The notes: a model not told the origin generated them from the letters alone. Shown: positions 53,319 through 62,270, counted from the stretch's first letter. The stretch: 64,000 nucleotides of DNA from GCA-2733415 sp965178635 (GCA_965178635.1 CBCXVT010000005.1:1-64000), one strand, 5' to 3'. A program made the numbers and translations.

Positions 53319-53625
53319 GAAATTCCTCTATAAGTAGTAATTCTGTTCTAAAAGCTAACATTTTTGTGCCGAATTTAGCTATAGCTGCCTCTCTTAATTT
53401 TGGAGCATCTTCAGTATAATAAGCATCTAAGTCTGCTCGGTTTTTAGCGGTGTATTGTATGGAATAGTTTGTGCCATCCATGTCTTCTTCTACTAGAACC
53501 TTCGTCATTTTAGCAGAAATAAATTTTCCAGTTGCTAAGACTTCCTTTATATGTGGTTTTATCCAGAATAACCAATCGTAATGGATGCTATCCTCAACGT
53601 TTATGGTCACATTATAAATAATCAT
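53311..53625 (-). CDS. DUF4286 family protein
   Basis: A 104-residue soluble protein. YNVTINVEDSIHYDWLFWIKPHIKEVLATG and YYTEDAPKLREAAIAKFG match the short DUF4286 family of Bacteroidota, with the ferredoxin-like alpha/beta layout of antibiotic-monooxygenase or EthD-like proteins. No catalytic residues are recognised. It lies in the run TPR protein - DUF4286 - small membrane protein - rsmA, and overlaps the next gene by eight bases. Confidence 0.82.
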   Translation of the reverse strand: MIIYNVTINVEDSIHYDWLFWIKPHIKEVLATGKFISAKMTKVLVEEDMDGTNYSIQYTAKNRADLDAYYTEDAPKLREAAIAKFGTKMLAFRTELLLIEEFHA

Positions 53626-53684
53626 ATGCTGTTAATTTTTAGCAAAAATAAGGTTTTTAAAGCAATAAAGTTGGTTGATAGCAA

Positions 53685-55472
53685 CTAACTATTATTTGAA
53701 GCTTCATTGCGTAATTTTCTGTATATTTTTTGAGCTTCAATAAAATGTATGCTATCGGCATGATTGAAAAGAAGTGCTTCAAAATATTCTGATGCTTTTC
53801 CTTTATTTTCTAGTATGCTTAAGTGTAGTAGGGCTAATCTGAATAAAGCGTCATCTACAAATACACTTTCTTTAAGTGTGTTTACGATACGTTCGTAGTT
53901 TTTTTGCGCTTTTGAGTACTCATTTTGTTGTTCGAATAATTGTCCTTGTAAAAACAACACGTCATCAACAATCTTATTTACAGGATGTAAATTGAGAATA
54001 TCTGTTAGTGTAGCTATTGCTTCTGGTGTTTTGTTTTGAAAGGCTAGTAAATCAGCTTTTGCGTATTTTTTTAGAGCGACATGTAATGAATCCTCGAGTA
54101 TGTGATCATTTATAAGTAAATGCAAATCTAAAGCGTCATTTGCGATAAGTTGTGATGTGGATGTTTTTAAGACTTTTAACTGCTGTAAAGCCCAATCAAA
54201 ATCACCTTTATAATAACTCGTTTTAGCAACTTTAAAGCGTGCTTCTTGCGAAAGCACATTATTTTTCAAATGTCGTTGAATCTTTGAGTAGTTTATTAAA
54301 GCTTGATTGAATTTACCATTGGCTACAAAAATATCAGCCATTTTCATTTGATATTTTGCTTTTTCAAATCGCGATAAACGCTGTGTTTCATTTGTTTTTA
54401 AAAATGAAAGTGCATTTGGAATGTCATGTAGTTTAAAAGCTAAAAAATCTACGTAAGCTAATTGTAGTCCAATTGTTTTACTATTGATACCAAAACTATC
54501 TATAGCTTTTTTATAATCTTTAGCGATAGTGGGATATTTCTTTTTATCACGTGTTTGTTGTTTCATATTTAGTAGAAACGAAATAACACTTATGCGAGTG
54601 TTTATTTCTAACGGTTGTTGTTCAATAAACTCAAAAATATTTTGTGCGGCTTTTAGTTCGTTTTGTTGTTGGGCAAGGACACCTAGTTCAAATAACCTTT
54701 GTAGTGTTTCGCCTTCTCTTTTGTATATGGCTTTCTCTTGAATAAATGCTTTGTTGAATTCTTTTTGTTGTACAAATAGCCAACTCAATTGCTCATTCCA
54801 AAAAGTATCTGGGGTAGTTTGTAAATTCTTTAGCAGTGTTTTTTTTAGCAGAATATTATTACTGTTTTTCGGATTGTCAGTTAAAAATTTTGAAATTAGG
54901 TTTTGGACTGTTGTTGTGACTGCTTTATTTTTTTTGATTAACTTTAAATAACTGTTGAACATTTTTTCAATTTTATTCTGTTGCCCGTAAATGTTAGCAA
55001 GTTGAAAATTGAAATTTAAATTTTCATTTAGAGTCATTGCATTACCATAGGTCGTTTCTGCTTCTGATAATAAATTGTATTTCTCAAATGCGTGTCCTAT
55101 CGCTCTAGCGTGACTTGGAGTGTTGTTTATAATCCCTATTGCTTCTGAGTAAGCTTTTTTAGAATTAATGCTATCGTTTTGTAGTGTGTAGTTATAACCG
55201 AGTTCTACAAATAACTCTGGGGGACTGTTTCTTTTGTTTAGTTTTTTAAACAGTTCCTTTTCCGCTAAATTAAATTGTTCTAATTCTTGATGACATTTAA
55301 TTTTTTGAATAAACAGATCAGTTCTATATGGTTGTTTGATAAGTATCTTATTGTATTCAGTTAAGGCTTTGTTGTATTCTCCGTCTTCAAAAAAAGCTGT
55401 AGCCAATGCGGTATTTTGCGCAAAAGTAAATACACTAAATAGAAAAAAGATATATGAGAGTAAGTTGCGCAT
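53685..55472 (-). CDS. Secreted or periplasmic tetratricopeptide-repeat protein
   Basis: A 595-residue protein with a signal peptide (LLSYIFFLFSVFTFAQ) and helical TPR-like repeats over its whole length, for instance ATAFFEDGEYNKALTEYNKIL near the N-terminus and FLQGQLFEQQNEYSKAQKNYERIV and ALFRLALLHLSI near the C-terminus. TPR proteins form scaffolds for protein complexes. It is the first gene of the operon leading to rsmA, 59 bases before DUF4286. The exact partner is unknown; envelope assembly or gliding/secretion accessory roles are possible. Confidence 0.82.
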   Translation of the reverse strand: MRNLLSYIFFLFSVFTFAQNTALATAFFEDGEYNKALTEYNKILIKQPYRTDLFIQKIKCHQELEQFNLAEKELFKKLNKRNSPPELFVELGYNYTLQNDSINSKKAYSEAIGIINNTPSHARAIGHAFEKYNLLSEAETTYGNAMTLNENLNFNFQLANIYGQQNKIEKMFNSYLKLIKKNKAVTTTVQNLISKFLTDNPKNSNNILLKKTLLKNLQTTPDTFWNEQLSWLFVQQKEFNKAFIQEKAIYKREGETLQRLFELGVLAQQQNELKAAQNIFEFIEQQPLEINTRISVISFLLNMKQQTRDKKKYPTIAKDYKKAIDSFGINSKTIGLQLAYVDFLAFKLHDIPNALSFLKTNETQRLSRFEKAKYQMKMADIFVANGKFNQALINYSKIQRHLKNNVLSQEARFKVAKTSYYKGDFDWALQQLKVLKTSTSQLIANDALDLHLLINDHILEDSLHVALKKYAKADLLAFQNKTPEAIATLTDILNLHPVNKIVDDVLFLQGQLFEQQNEYSKAQKNYERIVNTLKESVFVDDALFRLALLHLSILENKGKASEYFEALLFNHADSIHFIEAQKIYRKLRNEASNNS

Positions 55473-55485
55473 AATACCAAAAATA

Positions 55486-55517
55486 AAAAAAGCGCTCCAT
55501 AAAATAGAGCGCTTTTT
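55486..55517 (-). terminator. Terminator after the T9SS-secreted protein gene
   Basis: Stem arm AAAAAGCGCTC matched by GAGCGCTTTTT, directly after the stop at 55538 and before the TPR gene. Confidence 0.87.
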
Positions 55518-55537
55518 AATAAAAGATATAAATTATA

Positions 55538-57469
55538 TTATCTCACTACTAATCTCTTAGTAGCAGAAACATTATTTTCTGTAACTTTTACAATATAAAT
55601 TCCAGCTTGTAAAGCAGAAATATTTACTGTAGCAGTTGTGTTTTTATCAATTACTTTTTTACCTAACATGTCAAAAATTTGAATATTTTTGTTTTGGTTA
55701 GAAGCAGTTGTTACTCTAATTGACCCTGTGTTTGAAGGGTTAGGGTAAATACTGAATCCGTCAATTGTGTTGTCTGCTACAGATAATGCATTTGCATAAG
55801 TTCCAATTGGAAATGGTAATGTAGTTGCGGCATTTGTTGCCCCACCTTCTAATTGGTTTATTCCACTAAAAGTCCAGTTCCCGATAATGAATCCTCCGTC
55901 AGGACCTGTATCAGCTACTCTGTATGCCCATCCATCTAAAAATTCCCAAGGCTCACCGTTTCCGTCAGTATTAATATCTCCAAAAGTATCTATCACTTGT
56001 CCGTTTTCAAATAATTCAACTGCATCATCACCATTAATAGCAATAAACCCGTTAGAATAATCAGCAGAAAATCCGAAAAAGTTATTAAACTCTGTAGCGT
56101 TATCTGTAATGTAAATGTATGTTCCTGCTGTTGCAGCTACTGCTGGGAAAGTGAATTCTTGTCCGTCAGTTCCACCTCCGTTATTAGCACTACCTACTCC
56201 GTATTTACTTAAATCAGCAATATCTTGTAAAACAAATATTTCTACTCCTTTTGGTGTACCTCCTGTTAATGGTCCGTCAAATACTCCAGTTAATACTAAA
56301 GAGTTTGTTGGTGGTCCAAAAACTTCTCCGTTAAGAGTGATTGTTTCTGTTGTAACACTTGTAGATTCGATAGTAATGTCACCTGTATATGTGTTAACTG
56401 ATTGACCTCCAACAAGACGTGTGTAAACAGTTGTTGTTGCAACTGTACCTGATCCAAAAGGAATGTTTACTGAAGAAACAAAACCTGCCCCCGAAGTTAA
56501 AGACACTTCAAAACCAGTTGGCGCAGTAACTACAATGTCACTTGTTAAAAATAATCCTTCAACAGTAAAGTCATCTTCGGCAGAAGGACCAGCACCGAAA
56601 ACATAATTTAAATCACCAACAGTACCACCAACAGTAATTTGTGGTACAGCAGGACTTACAGTTCCGCTTAGTGTGATGTTTTGAGTTGTTGCGCCAGCTG
56701 CAGCTGCAGTTGCGTCACCAGTATATGGGTTAGCTGAACGGCCAGCCATTAAACGTGTGTAAATAGTTGTAACTCCAGTTTGTGATGCGTTTACTGCAGC
56801 AGCAAATCCTGATCCAGATGTTAAAGAAACTTCAAAATCTGCTGGAGCAGCTACTGTAATATCAGTTGTAAGGTTAAATCCTTCTACTGTGAAAGACCCT
56901 TCAGCAGATGGTCCGTTTCCTTCAAAATAATCTAAATTAGAAACAGAAGTAACCGGTGTTATTGTAATTTCAGGAGTTGTACCTATAGCTTCAAGTTTAA
57001 TGTTTCTTAAACGAACACCTCTCTCATCTGTAGTTGCTCCATTGTTAGAAATTCTAATTTGCACTTGATTGGTAAGGCTACTTATAGCAAAAGATCCTCC
57101 CGCAATATATGATGAACCAGTAGTTGTAGTACTTGTTTCTACTTGAGTAAATGTAGAACCTCCATTATCAGAGATTTCTATTTTAGCTTGACTATGGTTT
57201 ACTGCTCCACCAAATGAGGCAACATCTAAAGTTAGTGTTGCAGTAGAGTATGTAGATAAGTCATAAATAGCTGTGACAATTTCATCCGCAGGGCTTCCAG
57301 CCTCAACTAGATAGTACGACCCTCTGTCAATAACGTTAGAAGTAACATTATTTGTGTCTGTCCAACCAGCAGGGTATGCTCCACCACCGGCTGAGTTAAA
57401 AATTTCTGTTTGCCCAAAAGACAATGAAGTTACCACCATGGCAACTAATAAAAAGTAGATTTTTTTCAT
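55538..57469 (-). CDS. Type IX secretion substrate with duplicated beta-sandwich repeat and lamin-tail-like domain
   Basis: A 643-residue secreted protein. A signal peptide (FLLVAMVVTSLSFGQ) is followed by a choice-of-anchor-like jelly-roll region (about 20-165), two copies of a roughly 95-residue beta-sandwich repeat (each with PSAE..FTVEG, a DFEVSLTSG- or GFEVSLTSG-type strand and VYTRL), a lamin-tail-like domain (GVEIFVLQDIADLSKYG ... FIAINGDDAVELFENG) and a C-terminal T9SS type A sorting domain (IYPNPSNTGSIRV, ending ATKRLVVR). It is exported and attached to the surface or released by the T9SS. The repeats are about 50% identical by eye. It is divergent from phoB-like gene with a 229-base shared promoter region. 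Target unknown; some lamin-tail proteins are nucleases or phosphatases, but no such domain is seen. Confidence 0.88.
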   Translation of the reverse strand: MKKIYFLLVAMVVTSLSFGQTEIFNSAGGGAYPAGWTDTNNVTSNVIDRGSYYLVEAGSPADEIVTAIYDLSTYSTATLTLDVASFGGAVNHSQAKIEISDNGGSTFTQVETSTTTTGSSYIAGGSFAISSLTNQVQIRISNNGATTDERGVRLRNIKLEAIGTTPEITITPVTSVSNLDYFEGNGPSAEGSFTVEGFNLTTDITVAAPADFEVSLTSGSGFAAAVNASQTGVTTIYTRLMAGRSANPYTGDATAAAAGATTQNITLSGTVSPAVPQITVGGTVGDLNYVFGAGPSAEDDFTVEGLFLTSDIVVTAPTGFEVSLTSGAGFVSSVNIPFGSGTVATTTVYTRLVGGQSVNTYTGDITIESTSVTTETITLNGEVFGPPTNSLVLTGVFDGPLTGGTPKGVEIFVLQDIADLSKYGVGSANNGGGTDGQEFTFPAVAATAGTYIYITDNATEFNNFFGFSADYSNGFIAINGDDAVELFENGQVIDTFGDINTDGNGEPWEFLDGWAYRVADTGPDGGFIIGNWTFSGINQLEGGATNAATTLPFPIGTYANALSVADNTIDGFSIYPNPSNTGSIRVTTASNQNKNIQIFDMLGKKVIDKNTTATVNISALQAGIYIVKVTENNVSATKRLVVR

Positions 57470-57505
57470 AATAAATGTGTTATTTAGTTAGTAAAACGTG
57501 AGTTG

Positions 57506-57513
57506 CAAAATTA
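57506..57513 (-). promoter_or_regulatory. -7 element of the T9SS-substrate gene
   Basis: Perfect TAATTTTG on the minus strand, 36 bases upstream of the start codon. Confidence 0.5.
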
Positions 57514-57560
57514 CAAAAAATTAATTAGTTTTATTTAAGATTGGTGCTAATCTGTTAATT

Positions 57561-57630
57561 TTAACGGTAAAATAACATTGGTAATTTTTTTGTGTTTTCT
57601 TAAAGTTAAGCAATGTTACTAGAATGTTAT
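57561..57630. promoter_or_regulatory. PHO-box-like half-site pairs in the divergent phoB/T9SS region
   Basis: TTAACG and ATAACA at 57561 and 57572 (plus orientation) and TGTTAC and TGTTAT at 57614 and 57625 (opposite orientation), each pair spaced by 11 bp. They lie about 40-110 bases from the nearest -7 elements, so the geometry differs from pstS. Confidence 0.25.
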
Positions 57631-57667
57631 CTTGTGGGTATTCGTTTTATAATTTTGATTTATATAG

Positions 57668-57675
57668 TACCTTTG
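57668..57675 (+). promoter_or_regulatory. -7 element of the phoB-like gene
   Basis: Perfect TACCTTTG, 23 bases before the start codon at 57699. Confidence 0.55.
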
Positions 57676-57698
57676 GTTCATATCATAAAAAATATACA

Positions 57699-58386
57699 AT
57701 GAGTACTGATGTAATTAAAGTTTTATTGGTTGATGATGAGCCAGATATTTTAGAAATAGTAGGTTATAATTTGTCAGCTGGAGGATATCAGGTTTTTTAC
57801 AGCAACTAATGGTTTAGAGGCAATAGAAGTTGCTAAAAAAGAGTTGCCAAGTTTAATTATACTAGATGTGATGATGCCAAAAATGGATGGTGTAGAAGCA
57901 TGTGAGCAGATTAGAAAAATACCAGAACTGTCTAATACTATAATTACATTTTTAACCGCTAGAAGTGAAGATTATTCGCAAGTTGCTGGTTTTGATGCTG
58001 GAGCTGATGATTATATTACAAAGCCTGTAAAACCAAAGATTTTGCTAAGTAAAGTTAAAGGTTTATTGCGTAGAACAACTATTGAAAAAGAAGAATCTAC
58101 TGCGATAAGTTTAGGTGATTTGGTGATTAATAGAGATGAATATAAGGTTGTTAAAAATGGTGAAGAATTAATTTTGCCTAGAAAAGAATTTGAATTATTA
58201 TCACTATTGGCTTCTAAACCAGGACGTGTATTTACAAGAGATGAAATCTTAAACTCGGTTTGGGGAAATGAAGTAGTTGTAGGTGGTAGAACCATTGATG
58301 TTCATATCAGAAAGCTGAGAGAAAAAGTCGGAGATGAATCGTTTAAAACCGTAAAAGGAGTAGGATATAAGTTTGTTGTGAGTTAA
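57699..58386 (+). pseudogene. phoB: PhoB-like OmpR-family response regulator, broken by a one-base insertion
   Basis: Read straight, translation stops after 36 residues (ends QVFYSN) and the rest is in another frame. Removing one T from the T6 run at 57793-57798 restores a 228-residue regulator: receiver domain with Asp12-Asp13 and phosphoacceptor Asp56 (LDVMMP), KP in ITKPVKP, and an OmpR/PhoB winged helix (LPRKEFELLSLLASKPGRVFTRDEIL, ending KTVKGVGYKF). The repaired gene then overlaps the kinase gene by one base (TAATG). PhoB is chosen from similarity to flavobacterial PhoB/PhoP, the partner kinase, and PHO-box-like sites in this window; another OmpR-type regulator is possible. The insert may be a sequencing error. 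Confidence 0.85.
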
Positions 58387-59427
58387 TGACGAAGATAAAA
58401 AAAACATACACGTTTGCTATTTATTCAGCACTGGTGATAACACTAATAATTTCATTATTGGTGTTGTCTTTTTTTTACAAAGAAATTAGTCTTTTTAAAG
58501 CGATTGGGTTTATCATAACAACATTTTTGTGTTGTTTAGTTGTGATTCAATACCGTTCAGAAAAGTTTATCTATCGCTTGATAAAACGTACCTATGAAGA
58601 TGTGTCTCTGCTCGACAAAACGATGTTGCACCAAGAGGCGGTAACAACAGATATAAGAACGTTGACAAGTGATGTTAAAAAAATAGCTGCAAAAAACAAA
58701 TTAAAAATAGAAACATTACAGATTAGAGATCAATACCGTAAAGAGTTTATGGGTAATATTGCGCATGAATTAAAAACGCCATTGTTTACAGTTCAAAGTT
58801 ATATTTTAACCTTGATGGACGGAGCTATAAATGATGAAAACGTTCGTGACAAATACTTAGACAGAGCAAGTAAAGGGGTTGAACGGTTGATTTATATTGT
58901 TGATGACTTAGACTTGATTACCAAACTCGAAATAGGGAACTTAAGCTTGAGTAAAGAAGAGTTCGATGTTGTAAAAATGATCAGTGATGTGTTTGAACTA
59001 TTTGAAATTAAGGCACATGCGAAAGGGATTTCTTTGGTGTTTGATAAATCATATAGGAAACCAATTATAGTAAAAGCAGATAAGGAAAAGATAAGGCAAG
59101 TAGTCACAAATCTGATAGTAAATTCAATTAAGTACGGCCAGGAAAACGGAACTACAGAGATAAGTGTAGAAAAGTTAAACCGTGAGAAAGTAATTGTTCG
59201 TGTTACGGATAATGGTCAAGGTATAGAAGAAGAACATTTACCACGTTTATTTGAACGTTTTTATAGAGTAAGTAGTAGTGGCTCAAGAGACGAGGGTGGT
59301 TCTGGTTTAGGCTTGTCTATTGTAAAACATATTATTGAGGCACATGACCAGAAAAATATATGTAGAAAGTGAATACGGAGTTGGATCAGAGTTTTCATTT
59401 ACATTAAAACGACTGCAAAACGACTAA
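58386..59427 (+). pseudogene. phoR: PhoR-like sensor histidine kinase, C-terminus frameshifted by a one-base insertion
   Basis: The first 328 codons encode two N-terminal membrane helices (about 8-31 and 36-55) with almost no periplasmic loop, a linker, the H box NIAHELKTPL with His127, and the ATPase motifs NLIVNSIKYG (N), DNGQGI (G1), FERFYR (F) and GSGLGLSIVK (G2). The frame then ends early at NICRK. Removing one A from the A5 run at 59352-59356 restores YVESEYGVGSEFSFTLKRL and a 346-residue kinase ending at 59427. Loss of the last 20 residues would remove the final strand of the ATPase domain. No sensor loop is visible, as in PhoR types that sense through the Pst/PhoU complex. Confidence 0.85.
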
Positions 59428-60480
59428 TCAAATATTTTAAATAAAGTCTTGAATTCGATTGATTTTCTTGAACCGTAAAGTCCTTTATAATCTTCAATTT
59501 CAACTAAATCTTCTATGCTAAATTTTTCTTGTGTAGAAAAATTAGCGAGATTCAGTTTTTTCATTCTTTTAGCTAAGTATTGTTGTTCATATTGCCCTGG
59601 CGTGGGAATGAAAAACGCTTTTTTTCCTATGGTAGCTAAATCCATTATTGTGGTATAGCCTGACCTTGATATAATTGTGCCGCTTTTATTGATAACATCT
59701 TCAAGCTGGTTACTTGTCATAAAATTATAGATTGTGATATTATCTATTGTTTTTATCAATTGTTCAGGCGCTACTTTTCCTTGAATGCATAAAACTTTTT
59801 TGGAGGTTTTTTGAAATTCATTTAAAAGCTTAGCTTCTAATAAAGAGCGTTGAGGTTCAGGGCCGGAAAGTATTATTAAGGAAATCATAAATTACAGGAG
59901 TATTTGTGTTTTTAAACCGACTTAATAGCCCGATATGTTTTACGTTTTTAAGGTTGTTTTTAGGATGTCCTAAATTGCCGCTAAATGAATTATTTCCTTT
60001 AATATCTGGAACCCAACATTCGTTAAATTTTGAAATTGTTTTTTGATGCAGCCAACTTGTGAATTTTGTGCTGATTCCACTTAAGACGTTTAGTTGGTGC
60101 GTAATGTAAACAGAAGGTATGTCATTGTGATAAATGCCAAGTCTGTTGTCGGATATAATTCCAGAAATTTCAAATTGACATCTAATTTTTTTTATTTGCT
60201 GATGTTCTTTTTTTATAGCAGAAATCATTCTTGGCATGTTATGAAGCATCCTCCATTTAAAAAAACGGCCGTTTTTTGCGTACCTAATATTATATGGTGG
60301 TAATTCAATACTGACTAAGTCAGGGAATTCTTTTTGTAATAAAATTAGTGCTTCACCATCGGAAGCTAAAATTGGAGTAAACCCGTTATTCAATAATGCG
60401 TTGATTATAGGAATACATCTTGTGGCGTGACCTAAACCCCAATTTAAAGGGGCTACAAGTATGTTTTTAGAGTTTGTCAT
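59424..60480 (-). pseudogene. Glycosyltransferase (UDP-glycosyltransferase/MurG-like), broken by a one-base insertion
   Basis: The 5' part (from 60480, MTNSKNILVAPLNWGLGHATRC) and the 3' part (59424-59888) are in different frames. Dropping one A in the minus-strand CTTAATAATA (59876-59877) joins them as YDFLIILSGPEPQR, a sensible family sequence, and gives 351 residues. GLGHATRCIPII is the N-terminal donor/acceptor loop and SRSGYTTIMDLATIGKKAFFIPTPGQYEQQ the C-terminal UDP-sugar site of GT28/GT1-like enzymes. It would be a cytoplasmic enzyme adding a sugar to a lipid or cell-envelope precursor. It converges on the kinase gene, overlapping it by four bases. Sequencing error is possible. Confidence 0.82.
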
Positions 60481-60547
60481 GAATAATAAAAGCAAGTTAC
60501 ATTATTTGCAACATTAATTTTTTATTTTTACCAAAAATTATACATCA

Positions 60548-61222
60548 GTGGGAAGTAAGAATAAGCAGAAACGATTTAATGAGAATGAAACTTTTTCAAA
60601 TGTTTTTCAGCCAACAAGAGAAGAGTTAACTGGTGACGGGTTCAAGTTGAGAGGAAAATGGAACTCAGATTTCTTTAAGAACAACAACCCTATAGTTTTA
60701 GAATTAGGTTGTGGAAAAGGAGAATATTCTGTAAGTTTAGGGGAATTATTTCCTGAGAAGAATTTTATTGGTATAGATATTAAAGGAGCAAGGTTTTGGA
60801 GAGGTGCTAAAACAGCATTAGAAAATAACATGTCTAATGTTGCGTTTATTAGAACGCAAATAGAATTGATAAATACAATTTTTGAAGAAAATGAGGTTAG
60901 TGAAATTTGGATAACTTTTCCAGATCCACAAATAAAATATAAACGAACAAAGCATCGTTTAACAAATGCTACTTTTTTAGAGAAATACAAAACAGTGTTA
61001 AACGACAATGGGGTAGTGCATTTAAAAACTGATAGTGAGTTTATGCATGGTTATACACTCGGATTGTTACACGGTGCCGGACATGATGTTGAGTATGCAA
61101 ATCATAATGTATATAGGAATGAAGGTGCTCCAAAAGAAGTTACTGCTATTCAAACGTTTTATGAAAAGCAGTATTTAGAAGTTGATAAAGCTATCACATA
61201 TATCAAATTTAAAATAAGATAA
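60548..61222 (+). CDS. trmB: tRNA (guanine-N7-)-methyltransferase
   Basis: A 224-residue methyltransferase for guanine 46 of tRNA. The SAM motif VLELGCGKGEYSVSL, the FIGIDIKGARFWRGAK segment and WITFPDPQIKYKRTKHRLTN (substrate and catalytic site) are diagnostic of TrmB. The start codon is GTG at 60548 (GSKNKQKRF). The following lysE-type gene begins immediately after its stop, indicating an operon of three genes. Confidence 0.95.
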   Translation: MGSKNKQKRFNENETFSNVFQPTREELTGDGFKLRGKWNSDFFKNNNPIVLELGCGKGEYSVSLGELFPEKNFIGIDIKGARFWRGAKTALENNMSNVAFIRTQIELINTIFEENEVSEIWITFPDPQIKYKRTKHRLTNATFLEKYKTVLNDNGVVHLKTDSEFMHGYTLGLLHGAGHDVEYANHNVYRNEGAPKEVTAIQTFYEKQYLEVDKAITYIKFKIR

Positions 61223-61840
61223 ATGCATTTAACGGTTCTGTTTTTATATTGTTTCATGTGGTCATTCTTCGGAGTACTGCCGCCAGGAATATTAAATATA
61301 AATGCAGCTAAAATTAGTGTAGAACAAGGAAGAAAACGCGCACTAATGTTTACGTTAGGGGCTTGTTTAGTTGTAGCGGCTCAAGCTGGTATAGCTGTTT
61401 TAATTGCTGAGTTTTTAAATTTATCGGAAGATGAATTGTCGGTAATTCAGAAGGTAGGAGTAGCTATATTCTTTTGCTTAGCTATTTATTTTTTCTTTGC
61501 TGCAAATGCAAAAGTAACACCTAAGAAAATCAAATTAAAAAAGAAGAGAAACCTCTTTTTAAAAGGAGTGATTTTGTCAGTTTTAAACGTATTTCCAATT
61601 CCGTTTTATAGTTTTGTATGTACTACATTAACTACGTCGGGTAATTTTAGTTTTTCAACTTCAGATGTTATTATTTTTATTTTAGCGATAGTTGTTGGTA
61701 GTTTTTCTGCAATTAGCGCATATATTATCCTGTTTAAAAGATCGAATAATAGTGAGAATTTTGGTAGAAATACAAATTATGTACTGAGTGTGTTAGCTTT
61801 AGTACTAGCCGTCTTCTCTTTAATAAAATTAAGCATGTAA
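61223..61840 (+). CDS. LysE-family amino-acid exporter
   Basis: A 205-residue inner-membrane protein with about six helices. FFGVLPPGILNINAAKISVEQGRKRAL is the LysE/RhtB N-terminal motif (PPG..N, with the G-R-K loop), and FLKGVILSVLNVFPIPFYSF is the family's second repeat. The exported amino acid cannot be predicted. Its start codon directly follows the trmB stop and its stop overlaps the next ATG by one base (TAATG), so the three genes are read together. Confidence 0.88.
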   Translation: MHLTVLFLYCFMWSFFGVLPPGILNINAAKISVEQGRKRALMFTLGACLVVAAQAGIAVLIAEFLNLSEDELSVIQKVGVAIFFCLAIYFFFAANAKVTPKKIKLKKKRNLFLKGVILSVLNVFPIPFYSFVCTTLTTSGNFSFSTSDVIIFILAIVVGSFSAISAYIILFKRSNNSENFGRNTNYVLSVLALVLAVFSLIKLSM

Positions 61841-62184
61841 TGACGTCTGAATCAAAGAATTTCTTTGAACGAGTGTATCAAGTAGCGCGATTAATTCCAG
61901 AGGGCAGAGTGACGTCTTACGGTGCAATTGCAGTATACTTGGGTATGGCAAAAGGCGCAAGAATGGTTGGTTGGGCAATGAATGCATCTCATATCAAAGG
62001 TGTGCCAGCACATAGAGTGGTTAATAAAAAAGGTTTGTTAACAGGGAAGCATCATTTTCAAGGCACAAATTTAATGCAGCAGTTGTTAGAGAATGAAGGA
62101 GTTGTAATTATAGAAAATCAAATTCAAAATTTATCAGAGTGCTATTGGGATCCGTCTAAGGAGTTGCCAGCACATCTCTATTAA
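61840..62184 (+). CDS. Alkyltransferase-like protein (MGMT family without active-site cysteine)
   Basis: A 114-residue protein of the O6-methylguanine-DNA methyltransferase DNA-binding fold. VYQVARLIPEGRVTSYGAIA and GARMVGWAMNASHIKGVPAHRVV are the helix-turn-helix and active-site regions, but the active PCHR is PAHR (Ala57). The protein therefore cannot transfer an alkyl group. Alkyltransferase-like proteins with Trp or Ala at this site bind O6-alkylguanine and hand it to nucleotide excision repair. It follows lysE with a one-base overlap. Confidence 0.9.
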   Translation: MTSESKNFFERVYQVARLIPEGRVTSYGAIAVYLGMAKGARMVGWAMNASHIKGVPAHRVVNKKGLLTGKHHFQGTNLMQQLLENEGVVIIENQIQNLSECYWDPSKELPAHLY

Positions 62185-62238
62185 TAAATTCAAATTAAAT
62201 TAGTTTGTTCAAATCTACTCTATTTTATTAGGGCGATG

Positions 62239-62246
62239 TATATTTG
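62239..62246 (+). promoter_or_regulatory. -7 element of the mrp-nifU unit
   Basis: Perfect TATATTTG, 24 bases before the mrp start codon at 62271; no clear -33 at the standard distance. Confidence 0.5.
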
Positions 62247-62270
62247 CAAAAACAACATTAAAAACACATT

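Noticed and set aside
56340..56960. Repeated sequence within the T9SS-secreted gene as a mobile or CRISPR-like repeat
   Set aside because: The repeats are two in-frame protein domains of about 95 residues with diverged DNA, not short exact repeats with spacers.
59424..59888. A separate 154-residue gene for the glycosyltransferase 3' half
   Set aside because: It lacks the N-terminal half of the fold and joins cleanly to the upstream frame after removing one base, so it is a fragment.
60607..61008. 133-residue minus-strand frame inside trmB
   Set aside because: Shadow frame of a clear TrmB gene.
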